A stretch of 7,907 bases of DNA from Candidatus Omnitrophota bacterium (GTDB taxonomy: Bacteria; Omnitrophota; Gorgyraeia; Duberdicusellales; 4484-171). The DNA lies in NCBI GenBank assembly GCA_028702365.1, contig JAQVOZ010000056.1:1-7907 (forward strand). Direction: 5' to 3'. The notes under the pieces are model-generated. The model was not told where the DNA came from. It saw nothing but the letters and a program-made list of their open reading frames with translations, and did no database searches. Each line of letters opens with the position of its first letter. The first letter of the stretch is position 1. The translations under genes and the position numbers were made by a program. This document shows, piece by piece, positions 1 through 7,238 of this stretch.

Positions 1-1447
1 CGCCGATTGAATACTTACGGATAAAACGCATAAGGGTTCCCGCAAATTTAACTGCTTCTTTGGAATTGTAGGGTATGCGCAGCTTTATAAGCATATCGGC
101 AAAACCCACGACGCCTAAGCCGATTTTTCTGTTTGCTTTTGTAATTGCCTCTATTTGTTTTAGCGGGTAATTGTTAATTTCAATAACGTCATCGAGGAAA
201 CGCACGCCCAGCTTAACGGTTTCTCTTAACGCTTCCCAGTTAACTTTTTTATTTTTTACGAATTTGGAAAGATTTACGGAAGCAAGATTACAGCTCTCAT
301 AGGCAAGTAACGGTATCTCTCCGCAGGGATTCGTTGCCTCAATCTCGCCTAAAGTGCTTAGGGGATGCGTTTTGTTTATCCTATCGAGAAATATCAACCC
401 GGGATCGGCATATTTATACGCGCATAAAGCAATTAGAGAAAAAAGAGTTTTTGCTTTTATTTTTTTTTCGCAAAGCCCCGTCCTTGGATTTATAAGGTCC
501 ATATAGCCGTTACGCTTTAAAACTCTTATGAAGTTATCGGTTACACCTACCGATATATTGAAATTCTCCAAAACGCCTTCTTTTAATTTCGCTTCAACGA
601 ACTCAACTATATCCGGATGGTCCACTTTTAAAATCCCCATATTCGCACCCCTGCGGCGCCCGCCCTGCATAACCACATCAGTTGCTTTATCGAAAATCTG
701 CATAAAGGAAACCGGTCCGGAAGCTTGCCCTTTGGTCGATAAAACCAAATCGCTTTTAGGCCGAATCCGTGAGAAACTAAAACCTGTGCCTCCTCCGGTC
801 TGATGTATCAACGCCATTGCTTTTAAAGAGTCAAAAATACCATTCATGGAATCATCAATAGGGAGCACGAAGCAGGCTGAAAGCTGGCCCAATTTCGTGC
901 CTGCATTCATAAGGGTAGGCGAATTAGGAAGAAACTCGAGGGACGACATTTTCTCATAGAACTTTTCGGCAAAATAACTTTCTTTTTTCGAGGAAAAATT
1001 TCTCTCGGCTTTTGCGACACAATTAGCAACTCTCCTAAACATTGCGCCGGGCGTTTCGATAACCCGCCTATTGTCATCACGAAGCAGGTAGCGCTGTCTT
1101 AAAACGCTTATGGCATTTAATGATAATTTAAAACCGTCTTTTACGCCTAATTTTTCCTTGGCAACCCTTATGCTGCTACGGTAATTGCGGTAAAGTATAT
1201 AAGCTTTGGCAACTTGAGGGTAACCTGCTTTCATCAGGGTTTCTTCAACTATATCCTGAATATATTCTATAGGGATAGCCTGCTTTTCGTATTTTTTAAT
1301 TGCAGCAAGAGTGCGGGGAAGGATTATTTTAACTAAATTTACGGCTTCACTTTCGTTAAGAACTTCCTGGCCGGATTTTAATATGGCATTATGGATTTTA
1401 ATATAGTTAAATTCTTCAAGCTTACCATCCCGTTTAATTACTCTCAT
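1..1447 (-). CDS. nrdJ: Adenosylcobalamin-dependent (class II) ribonucleotide reductase, C-terminus cut by window edge
   Basis: The protein reduces ribonucleotides to deoxyribonucleotides in the cytoplasm, using a thiyl radical generated from adenosylcobalamin. 482 residues are visible and the rest lies beyond the left edge. Residues 1 to about 90 form an ATP-cone-like allosteric domain (VIKRDGKLEEFNYIKIHNAI). The catalytic barrel follows. LSACFVLPIDDSMNGIFD carries Cys192, and ESCNLASVNLSKF carries Cys386; by analogy with E. coli NrdA Cys225 and Cys462 these are the redox pair. NPCGEIPLL (373 to 381) holds the expected Asn373, thiyl Cys375 and Glu377. GGGTGFSFSR and GGRRRGANMG are also typical. 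The class II assignment rests on the resemblance of this motif set to NrdJ, since the B12-contacting C-terminal part is missing. The start is fixed: an in-frame TAA lies two codons upstream of the ATG. There is no clear Shine-Dalgarno and only 10 bases separate it from the VanZ-like gene, so translation may be coupled. No cobalamin riboswitch fits in that gap. Confidence 0.95.
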   Translation of the reverse strand, partial: MRVIKRDGKLEEFNYIKIHNAILKSGQEVLNESEAVNLVKIILPRTLAAIKKYEKQAIPIEYIQDIVEETLMKAGYPQVAKAYILYRNYRSSIRVAKEKLGVKDGFKLSLNAISVLRQRYLLRDDNRRVIETPGAMFRRVANCVAKAERNFSSKKESYFAEKFYEKMSSLEFLPNSPTLMNAGTKLGQLSACFVLPIDDSMNGIFDSLKAMALIHQTGGGTGFSFSRIRPKSDLVLSTKGQASGPVSFMQIFDKATDVVMQGGRRRGANMGILKVDHPDIVEFVEAKLKEGVLENFNISVGVTDNFIRVLKRNGYMDLINPRTGLCEKKIKAKTLFSLIALCAYKYADPGLIFLDRINKTHPLSTLGEIEATNPCGEIPLLAYESCNLASVNLSKFVKNKKVNWEALRETVKLGVRFLDDVIEINNYPLKQIEAITKANRKIGLGVVGFADMLIKLRIPYNSKEAVKFAGTLMRFIRKYSIG

Positions 1448-1457
1448 AAATTACCCG

Positions 1458-1796
1458 TTAAGCCAGCCGCATAAACATTCCGGAAACTGCGCCCAGCGAA
1501 TTAGCAAGAATATCAAACACTTCAAATGACCTATATGGAAGAAAACACTGAATACATTCAATAGCAAATCCTACGAAAAAACAATACAGAAATACCTTTA
1601 TGTAGCAGTTTTTTTTAAGGTTTAACCTAAAAGTATTTATCGCCAGAAACGCGAGGGCGGTGTAAATTAAAAAATGCGTTATTTTGTCAAAAAAAGGGAT
1701 AAAATCAACACTTTTTGTATTTACAGGAATAACAGAAATAACAGCAATAAAAATGGTGTAGGTATATAAGATACGGAACGAAAATAAACTGCGCAT
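1458..1796 (-). CDS. VanZ-like family integral membrane protein
   Basis: This is a 112-residue membrane protein with about four hydrophobic segments, roughly residues 9 to 25, 38 to 56, 65 to 86 and 92 to 110. The VanZ-family pattern is clear. DKITHFLIYTALAFL contains Asp37, Lys38 and His41. It is followed by ECIQCFLPYRSFEVFDILANSLGA, with conserved Glu80, Gln83, Arg89, Asp95 and Asn99. The length is normal for stand-alone members. The family is named after a teicoplanin-resistance accessory protein, but most members, including ones like this, have no established function, so a resistance role should not be assumed. The ATG lies 4 bases after the stop of the receiver gene with only a weak AGGCG-like site, which suggests translational coupling. 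nrdJ begins 10 bases downstream. Confidence 0.88.
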   Translation of the reverse strand: MRSLFSFRILYTYTIFIAVISVIPVNTKSVDFIPFFDKITHFLIYTALAFLAINTFRLNLKKNCYIKVFLYCFFVGFAIECIQCFLPYRSFEVFDILANSLGAVSGMFMRLA

Positions 1797-1800
1797 TAAA

Positions 1801-2175
1801 CTAAAACGCCTTTTTACGCAGAGATTGTATTTTTGAAAGAAGAAAATTCTCTAAATATTCAGTCATTACAGGCTTGGCAATAAAACCGTCGGCGCCGAGT
1901 TTTTTCGCTTCTACGATATTCTCATCATTATCGTAAGCACTTACGATAATAACTGGCAATTTCGGCTGTTCCTGTTTTATTTTCTTAAGCATAGGGAAAC
2001 TCTTCTCGCCCTTAAGCAGAATATCAAGAAGCACTAAGTTGTAATCGGAAACGTTTTTAGAAAGTGCCGTTGATAAATCGTAAGCCACATCAATTGCATA
2101 ACCTTTGCGCGTTAAAAATCTCACTATGGCATCCGCTGTTTCCTTTTCGTCTTCCACTAATAAAATTTTATCCAT
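1801..2175 (-). CDS. Stand-alone response-regulator receiver domain protein
   Basis: The 124-residue protein is a single CheY/Spo0F-like receiver domain with no output domain. It begins KILLVEDE, giving the acidic Mg-binding residues Glu8 and Asp9. The predicted phosphoacceptor is Asp51 in LVLLDILLKG, the switch residue is Ser79 in VIIVSAYD, and the conserved lysine is Lys101 in FIAKPV. All residues needed for phosphorylation are therefore present. The start is supported by a strong Shine-Dalgarno (GGAGGAG at 2185 to 2179) a few bases before the ATG. It is likely phosphorylated by a histidine kinase encoded elsewhere, since none is in this window. It probably signals by protein contact or within a phosphorelay. 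It sits 46 bases after the exported-protein gene and 4 bases before the VanZ-like gene. The partner and output are unknown. Confidence 0.93.
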   Translation of the reverse strand: MDKILLVEDEKETADAIVRFLTRKGYAIDVAYDLSTALSKNVSDYNLVLLDILLKGEKSFPMLKKIKQEQPKLPVIIVSAYDNDENIVEAKKLGADGFIAKPVMTEYLENFLLSKIQSLRKKAF

Positions 2176-2178
2176 ATG

Positions 2179-2185
2179 CTCCTCC
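2179..2185 (-). promoter_or_regulatory. Strong Shine-Dalgarno of the receiver gene
   Basis: The minus strand reads GGAGGAG followed by CAT and then ATG. It is the strongest ribosome-binding site in the window, and its neighbours in the cluster have weak or no sites. The receiver may therefore be the best-translated member of the cluster, with VanZ and nrdJ relying partly on coupling. That last point is inference. Confidence 0.8.
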
Positions 2186-2221
2186 GTTAAAAAATTTGTT
2201 TATACCGCCAGGAAATACATT

Positions 2222-2746
2222 TTACAGCGTAGCGTCTTCCACGGGTTTTATCATACGCTGCCTTATTTCTTCCAACTTATTTATTATTGCCCGTATTCTG
2301 GACGGACCGGTTACTGCGCTTATAACTATTTGTTTTGTCCTGTTACCTATGCGGATTTTTAATCTTTCACCGTCTGAATCAATAAAATCTTTATCTGCCA
2401 CATACTCGTCTTTAAACTGAAAAATATCCGTCTTTAAGATGAAATCGGCCAAAGTATTAAGTTCAGCCTCTGATAATTTTGCATTATAAACCTTAGGCTT
2501 GTCGTAATAATTGTTTTCGGAAACGATAACCTCCCCCCTGTTGGTTATTATGATTTCGTAGTCCTGCGTTAATGAATGTTTTTTTACTGAATAAAATACG
2601 CTTATTTCAGGTGTGGGCTCATAGTATGGCTGGTAATGGCCCGAATACACTTTGGGCTCTTTGGACTGTGCGGATAGGTGATGGGTGAAACCAAATATAA
2701 AGCACAAAATCAGGCTGTAAAAAATATATTTTTTCGTTATGCTCAT
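2222..2746 (-). CDS. Small exported protein of unknown function, DUF6438-like
   Basis: This 174-residue protein has an apparent Sec signal peptide: Lys5-Lys6, a hydrophobic core at about 8 to 20, and a plausible signal peptidase I site after Ala26 (LSA/QS). There is no convincing lipobox. Mature residues 60 to 142 contain DYEIIITNRGEVIVSENN, then LSEAELNTLADFILKTDIF, then an Asp-rich stretch and LKIRIGNRTKQIVI. This order (beta strands with a G-x-V turn, a helix of the 'eelneL' type, then strands ending in a Thr-Lys) resembles DUF6438-type domains, a match made from memory rather than by search. The protein probably acts in the periplasm or outside the cell, with unknown function. The ATG has no usable Shine-Dalgarno, and a promoter lies directly upstream. 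No other good in-frame start preserves the signal peptide. It is the first gene of the receiver-VanZ-nrdJ cluster. Confidence 0.8.
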   Translation of the reverse strand: MSITKKYIFYSLILCFIFGFTHHLSAQSKEPKVYSGHYQPYYEPTPEISVFYSVKKHSLTQDYEIIITNRGEVIVSENNYYDKPKVYNAKLSEAELNTLADFILKTDIFQFKDEYVADKDFIDSDGERLKIRIGNRTKQIVISAVTGPSRIRAIINKLEEIRQRMIKPVEDATL

Positions 2747-2756
2747 CTTTCTATTT

Positions 2757-2784
2757 ATTTTATACGCTAATTAGGCATTGTCAA
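2757..2784 (-). promoter_or_regulatory. Sigma-70-type promoter of the exported protein/receiver/VanZ/nrdJ cluster
   Basis: On the minus strand, TTGACA (2784 to 2779) is separated by 16 bases from TAAAAT (2762 to 2757). An overlapping TATAAA at 2764 to 2759 would give a 14-base spacer, which is less likely. The predicted transcription start is near 2750, only a few bases before the ATG at 2746, so the leader would be nearly absent. No terminator-like hairpin separates this promoter from the upstream activase gene, so read-through into the cluster is also possible. Confidence 0.65.
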
Positions 2785-2807
2785 GTTTCTATCGATTGGC
2801 TATTTCA

Positions 2808-5800
2808 TTATTTAATGTTTTTGGCGGGTGCGTCCAGTATTTTCTTATGCAGCCTTCCAGCCTGCAGGCAAAAAGCTTCTATTTTTGCATCCATTAAAAG
2901 CGGAAAAGGGTTGCCGTCAACTTCTATCGACAAAAAAGCGAACTCATGATTATCTTCTGAATTTAATCTTGCCTTACCGTCTATTTCCATTTTTGTTTTT
3001 AAATTCATATTACTGCCCAATATGGCTTCGATTATTCTTGAAGGCAAACACGCAAAAGGCCCGACATTTATTACTCCGCAGGCAGAATGCATAATTTCCT
3101 TTAAGGCTGCGCCCACTACGACTATTGATTCGCCTGTTAATTGTTCGTTTATCAAATGTTTTCCAAAACGAATGATTTCTTCCATCTCGACGCAGTCATC
3201 ATGATACAATCCGGACATAGATAATATTTCCTTTATGTTTTTTTCGTATTTTCGCTGCAGCCGTTGCTTTACGAAAAATTCAATCCTCCCGCTAACGCTT
3301 AAATTAGATTCAATTATTTTTCTTTTGACCAGATAATCAACATAATGCAGCCACTCCAGGACAGGTGCGGTTTTTACTATAAAACCTCTCTCGGCTAAAC
3401 GTTCGATTATCGCATTACAGCAGAAATCATCACGCCTTACATATATTTCACCCATCAGAGCAACCACTTTTGCCTCTTTAAGCGGATATTTTAACGGGAT
3501 GTTTTTTAGCGCATGCGCGGTTTTGTTTAGCTGCTCTTCCAGGCGGATGCCATCATTCGATAAACAATGCAAAATTTTCTTCCATTCATTGTCAAATATT
3601 GCCATCGCCTTGTTTCTGTCTAGAGCCAGCACTTTAAGGGTATTTTTTATATCATACATCGTATCGGAAATTGCCGCTCCCTTTAGGACGAGCTTGCCGA
3701 ATTTAACTCCTAAACCGGTATAGCCATTTTGGGTATCCATTGACCAGATTGCTAAATTTTTCATTTTTTGTTTCCGGATCAAATTTTTTAAAAACACGCT
3801 ATATTGGCCAAAGCGGCAGTTACCTCCGGTTGCGGGCATAAAATAAACATAAACATCTCCGTTAAGAGGCTGTTCTTTGAAATACCGTATCAATCCCCCT
3901 GCGGTTAAAATAAGCGGCAGGCATTCTTTGCAGGTAGTATTTGCCCTGCCATATTTTAAAGAAACATCGTCGGAGGGTAGCAGCGATACGGAATTTATGC
4001 CTATGGATTTAAATACTGCTGCCAGCGCCTGCGGCCCGAGCTCACCCATAGCTGGTATCAGCACTTTTACCCTTGGATCTTTTATCCTGAACCGCTCTCT
4101 GCTGCAAGTCGTAATCCATAACTTTTTCCTGAAATTTATACAGCGCGCGGGCTTGAATTTTTCATTTTTTTCTTCAAGGCCATGGCTCATGCTGCGCACG
4201 CCTCTTACTATATCTAAAAATGCTTCAATTCTCGTATTGATTCCTGCATCGGCAGTATGATTATCAATTTCTAAAATGAGCATGGGTTTTTTACCCATAA
4301 TATCCCTGACGTTTCCTACGATAAAAGAATCAGGGCCGCAACTAAAATTTGTAATAAAGGTAGCGAAAAGCTGCGGATGTTTTTTTATGAAACGGCCGGC
4401 CTTAAGCAGCATTTGCCCGGTTGCCCAATACATATGCCGGTCATCGGATTCGTTTTCATAAGGCAAGCAGTCGAAAGGTATAACCGTAATTCCGCGGGAT
4501 GCGAATTTGTCAGGTATCGCCATATTCGCCTCAATGGCAAAAGCATTATAGGCTCTGCCCAGCAAAACCACGGCTATTCTATCGGGATGTTTTTTAAGCT
4601 CATCCAGGCACTTTGCGCCTAAACGTTTTGTTTCTTTAACAAATTCATGCTGTTTCTCGCAGGCGTGCCCATACGCTCGTTTTGCAAGCTTTCTTCTAAA
4701 ACCCATTCGCTTTGCCATCTCCAGGAATTGGCCTCTTGCGCCTCTAAACCCCTTAGATAAATCAAGTACGGGCGCAAGTATTTTGTTCTTGTCTACATCC
4801 TTAAAGGAACTGCGAAGGTAATACGATTCCCCCTGTAAAATTACGCATGTAGACTGCTGTTCTTTTCTGTTGCGCCTGGCGCTTTTTGATTTCAATTCTA
4901 AAATTTGCGGCAAGAAAATATAATCCGGGGATTGTTCCAGCAAATCGTGGAACAAGCCATGCGCTATTTCTGCCGGATAGCAAAAAGACGCGCCCTTTAG
5001 CTGCACGCCCTCATCGCAGATTTTATCGGGAATCATAACTTTACAACCCAAAGAAGTAAAAAAATTGTAATACAGCGGAAACAAAATGTGCGTAAGAAAA
5101 GACTTATTAATCCCTACAGTCTTAACCTGCTTATGCGTAAGCGCTTTGCCGGGCTTAGCATCATGGCTGAATAAATATTCCTGGCGTTTTTTGACTAAGT
5201 TTGCTTCTTCACTGTCAACTTTAAGGTCATAACACAAATTGTAATACTTGTTGCAAAGGCCGCCAAAAAGATGAACCTTGCCCAGAACTTCTATGCGTGC
5301 GATATCACATTTCCTGTCGCACTTCTCAAATCCTCCGTTACATTTGAAAAATCCCTTATGAGAAACTTTTCTGTTCATAAGCTCTGCGAGATCAAAATTT
5401 TTCTCCTTTAATATGCCGGATTTAAGTTTATTTTTGACCTCCAAAGCAACTCCGAATGCCCCCATTAATCCCGGGTCAGGGGGAACGACAATACTTTTTC
5501 CAAGAATAGACGCCATGGCCAAAGGAACTGCTTTGTTGTAGCAAACACCGCCTTGCATGAAAATTTTATTACCCACGATTCTGTTTCCTTTGACTCTATT
5601 ATTATAATTAACGCATATGGAGTAAACCAAGCCCGCTATTATATCTTCTTTTTTAAGCCCGTCCTGACAGGCAGCTTTGATGTCACTGCTTATAAATGCC
5701 GCGCACTGGTCGTTAAAGTTCGGGGGGTTATTGCCCTTTAATGCATATTGTTCGATATCTTTTAATCCTACGCCTAAGGTTTCCTTGCAGGACTCCTCAA

Positions 5801-7106
5801 GGAAAGAACCTGTTCCCGCAGAACATGCTTCATTCATTGCGTAGTCCGAAGAAACTCCATTGGTAACGTAAGTATATTTTGCATCCTGTCCGCCTATTTC
5901 AAAAATGGTGTCGACATCGGGGTCAAAATATACAGCTGCTCTTGAATGCGCAATAATTTCATTAACGATAGCATCAGAAAAAGCGTGCAAAGCAACTATC
6001 TGCCTTCCGGAGCCGGTTACGCCTAATCCTATAATTTTTATTTTTTTATCGACATTGACTGCTAATGCTTTATAGCAATTGAGCGCTGCTTCAATCGGAT
6101 TGCCGTTTGTCCTTAAGTAAATGGAATCCAGCACGGCATTGTCCCTTTCTCTTAACATTATTGCTTTGGTGGTAGTTGAGCCGACATCTAAACCCAAGAT
6201 ACAGACATCATCCTCGCTGTAATTCTCTCTTTGCCAATCTGCCTTATAATCAACCAGATGCGAGGCCTTACAAAGAGGCGGCAAAGTATTCGCTTTCAAA
6301 TAAGAAGTTTTATTTTTAAGTAAACCGGCTTCGTGGCTGATTGCCTTATTCTTTGTCGCCCAAAGGGCCGCGCCAAGAGCCTCAAAATAATGAGCTTCTT
6401 TAGGAACGCAAACATTTTTTATATCAGCCTTTAAGAAATTTACGACGTGCGGGTTTAAAGCAACAGCGCCAGTCAGCATAATATTATTCTTAGGCACATT
6501 AACCAGAAGCTCCAAAACTTTTCGTGCCATCATTTCAGAGAGCCCGGCTAAAATATCGCTTATATCTTGCCCTTTATTTAAAGCATGCGTGCAATCGCTC
6601 TTACAAAAAACAGAGCACCTGCTGGAAAGCCTGTATATTTTATCTTTGCTGGTTAGTTTTATCGCATCGTCAAGTGAAATATTCATTCTATGCAGCTGCT
6701 GCATAAAAAATTCGCCGGTGCCGGAGGCACATTTATTCAGCGTTCTCACAGAAGAAATGTGCCCTTGTTTATTCAGAAGATAAGCTATAAAAACTTCAGC
6801 GCCCATGCTGATGACAGCATCAAATTTATTTTTTTCCTTGTTAACAAAGGCAAAAGCCCCCTCCACTGCTTCCGGCTCTGAAATCCAGGGCAAATTTATT
6901 GAATCTTTGATTTTTCTGCCGGTAATTGCGATGTGTTTACAGCCTGATTGTTTTATTTTTTCTAATTCCTGTTCGAGGCGGCCAAGGATATTGCCTTCGT
7001 GGGATATTTGAAAGGTTTTAACGATATGCAGCTTATCTTCAGAAAGACAAAGCTCAACAAAAGTAAGGTTAGCTGCGCCTACACATATTCCGTAAGATTT
7101 AACCAT
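2808..7106 (-). CDS. Giant acyl-CoA dehydratase activase-like protein: two BadF/HgdC ATPase domains fused to DUF2229/HgdB-like and COG3581-like parts
   Basis: This 1432-residue protein belongs to the large 'CoA-substrate-specific enzyme activase' type, and its length is normal for that type. ATPase domain 1 (about 1 to 255) has NKCASGTGEFF and RCSVFCKSDCTHALNKG, with Cys126 and Cys164 matching the HgdC cluster ligands. Its phosphate loop is degenerate. ATPase domain 2 (about 302 to 556) is canonical: GLDVGSTTTK, GVTGSGR, EIGGQDAKY, NEACSAGTGSF (Cys428), NDQCAAF (Cys468) and MQGGVCYN. A linker has Cys589, 596, 600, 618 and 625, with FGGLCNKYY. The DUF2229/HgdB-like part (about 663 to 970) has ASFCYPAEIAHG (Cys709), TCVILQGESYYLRSSF (Cys754), LLGRAYNAFAIEAN and TNFSCGPDSFI (Cys923). 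The COG3581-like part (about 1012 to 1360) has CKECLP (Cys1059, Cys1062), GGNCRFGQY (Cys1097) and GPFACLP (Cys1353). Related activases couple ATP hydrolysis to very-low-potential electron transfer; the acceptor here is unknown. The ATG is preceded by GGAG about 10 bases upstream and by a strong promoter. Confidence 0.93.
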   Translation of the reverse strand: MVKSYGICVGAANLTFVELCLSEDKLHIVKTFQISHEGNILGRLEQELEKIKQSGCKHIAITGRKIKDSINLPWISEPEAVEGAFAFVNKEKNKFDAVISMGAEVFIAYLLNKQGHISSVRTLNKCASGTGEFFMQQLHRMNISLDDAIKLTSKDKIYRLSSRCSVFCKSDCTHALNKGQDISDILAGLSEMMARKVLELLVNVPKNNIMLTGAVALNPHVVNFLKADIKNVCVPKEAHYFEALGAALWATKNKAISHEAGLLKNKTSYLKANTLPPLCKASHLVDYKADWQRENYSEDDVCILGLDVGSTTTKAIMLRERDNAVLDSIYLRTNGNPIEAALNCYKALAVNVDKKIKIIGLGVTGSGRQIVALHAFSDAIVNEIIAHSRAAVYFDPDVDTIFEIGGQDAKYTYVTNGVSSDYAMNEACSAGTGSFLEESCKETLGVGLKDIEQYALKGNNPPNFNDQCAAFISSDIKAACQDGLKKEDIIAGLVYSICVNYNNRVKGNRIVGNKIFMQGGVCYNKAVPLAMASILGKSIVVPPDPGLMGAFGVALEVKNKLKSGILKEKNFDLAELMNRKVSHKGFFKCNGGFEKCDRKCDIARIEVLGKVHLFGGLCNKYYNLCYDLKVDSEEANLVKKRQEYLFSHDAKPGKALTHKQVKTVGINKSFLTHILFPLYYNFFTSLGCKVMIPDKICDEGVQLKGASFCYPAEIAHGLFHDLLEQSPDYIFLPQILELKSKSARRNRKEQQSTCVILQGESYYLRSSFKDVDKNKILAPVLDLSKGFRGARGQFLEMAKRMGFRRKLAKRAYGHACEKQHEFVKETKRLGAKCLDELKKHPDRIAVVLLGRAYNAFAIEANMAIPDKFASRGITVIPFDCLPYENESDDRHMYWATGQMLLKAGRFIKKHPQLFATFITNFSCGPDSFIVGNVRDIMGKKPMLILEIDNHTADAGINTRIEAFLDIVRGVRSMSHGLEEKNEKFKPARCINFRKKLWITTCSRERFRIKDPRVKVLIPAMGELGPQALAAVFKSIGINSVSLLPSDDVSLKYGRANTTCKECLPLILTAGGLIRYFKEQPLNGDVYVYFMPATGGNCRFGQYSVFLKNLIRKQKMKNLAIWSMDTQNGYTGLGVKFGKLVLKGAAISDTMYDIKNTLKVLALDRNKAMAIFDNEWKKILHCLSNDGIRLEEQLNKTAHALKNIPLKYPLKEAKVVALMGEIYVRRDDFCCNAIIERLAERGFIVKTAPVLEWLHYVDYLVKRKIIESNLSVSGRIEFFVKQRLQRKYEKNIKEILSMSGLYHDDCVEMEEIIRFGKHLINEQLTGESIVVVGAALKEIMHSACGVINVGPFACLPSRIIEAILGSNMNLKTKMEIDGKARLNSEDNHEFAFLSIEVDGNPFPLLMDAKIEAFCLQAGRLHKKILDAPAKNIK

Positions 7107-7149
7107 ATTTTAATTTCTCCGTTTTACTACAAAATTTTACGCGAAGCAC

Positions 7150-7177
7150 ATTATAACTTTTTACAGGCACCAGTCAA
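7150..7177 (-). promoter_or_regulatory. Near-consensus sigma-70-type promoter of the giant activase gene
   Basis: On the minus strand, TTGACT (7177 to 7172) and a perfect TATAAT (7155 to 7150) are separated by 16 bases. The start of transcription should fall near 7143, giving a leader of about 37 bases that contains the GGAG ribosome-binding site. This is the best promoter match in the window and suggests the activase can be expressed independently of the upstream radical SAM gene. The rest of the 132-base spacer (7107 to 7238) shows no convincing terminator or riboswitch. Confidence 0.75.
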
Positions 7178-7238
7178 GATAACTCTAGCCAAAGACAGCA
7201 CTAAAACTTATTTAAATGTTTCCGGCAGATACAAACGA

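Noticed and set aside
460..468. Run of nine T (nine A on the coding strand) within nrdJ, a possible slippage or phase-variation site
   Set aside because: The reading frame is intact on both sides and the run encodes ordinary Glu-Lys-Lys-Ile codons in an AT-rich gene. Nothing supports programmed slippage.
2199..2221. TATAAA-like element before the receiver gene as an internal promoter
   Set aside because: No convincing -35 hexamer lies 15 to 18 bases upstream (the best is about 3 of 6), and the gap is only 46 bases, so read-through from the upstream promoter is simpler.
2064..2420. Plus-strand open frame of 118 codons
   Set aside because: It lies opposite the receiver and exported-protein genes, both of which have clear family or signal-peptide features. 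The plus-strand translation has no recognisable domain.
3877..4260. Plus-strand open frame of 127 codons inside the giant activase gene
   Set aside because: It is antisense to well-conserved COG3581-like motifs such as CKECLP and GELGPQ, so it is a shadow frame.
7180..7238. Possible transcription terminator after the radical SAM gene (AAAC/GTTT inverted repeat)
   Set aside because: The stem is only four weak pairs with no GC-rich core and no T-run placed behind it.
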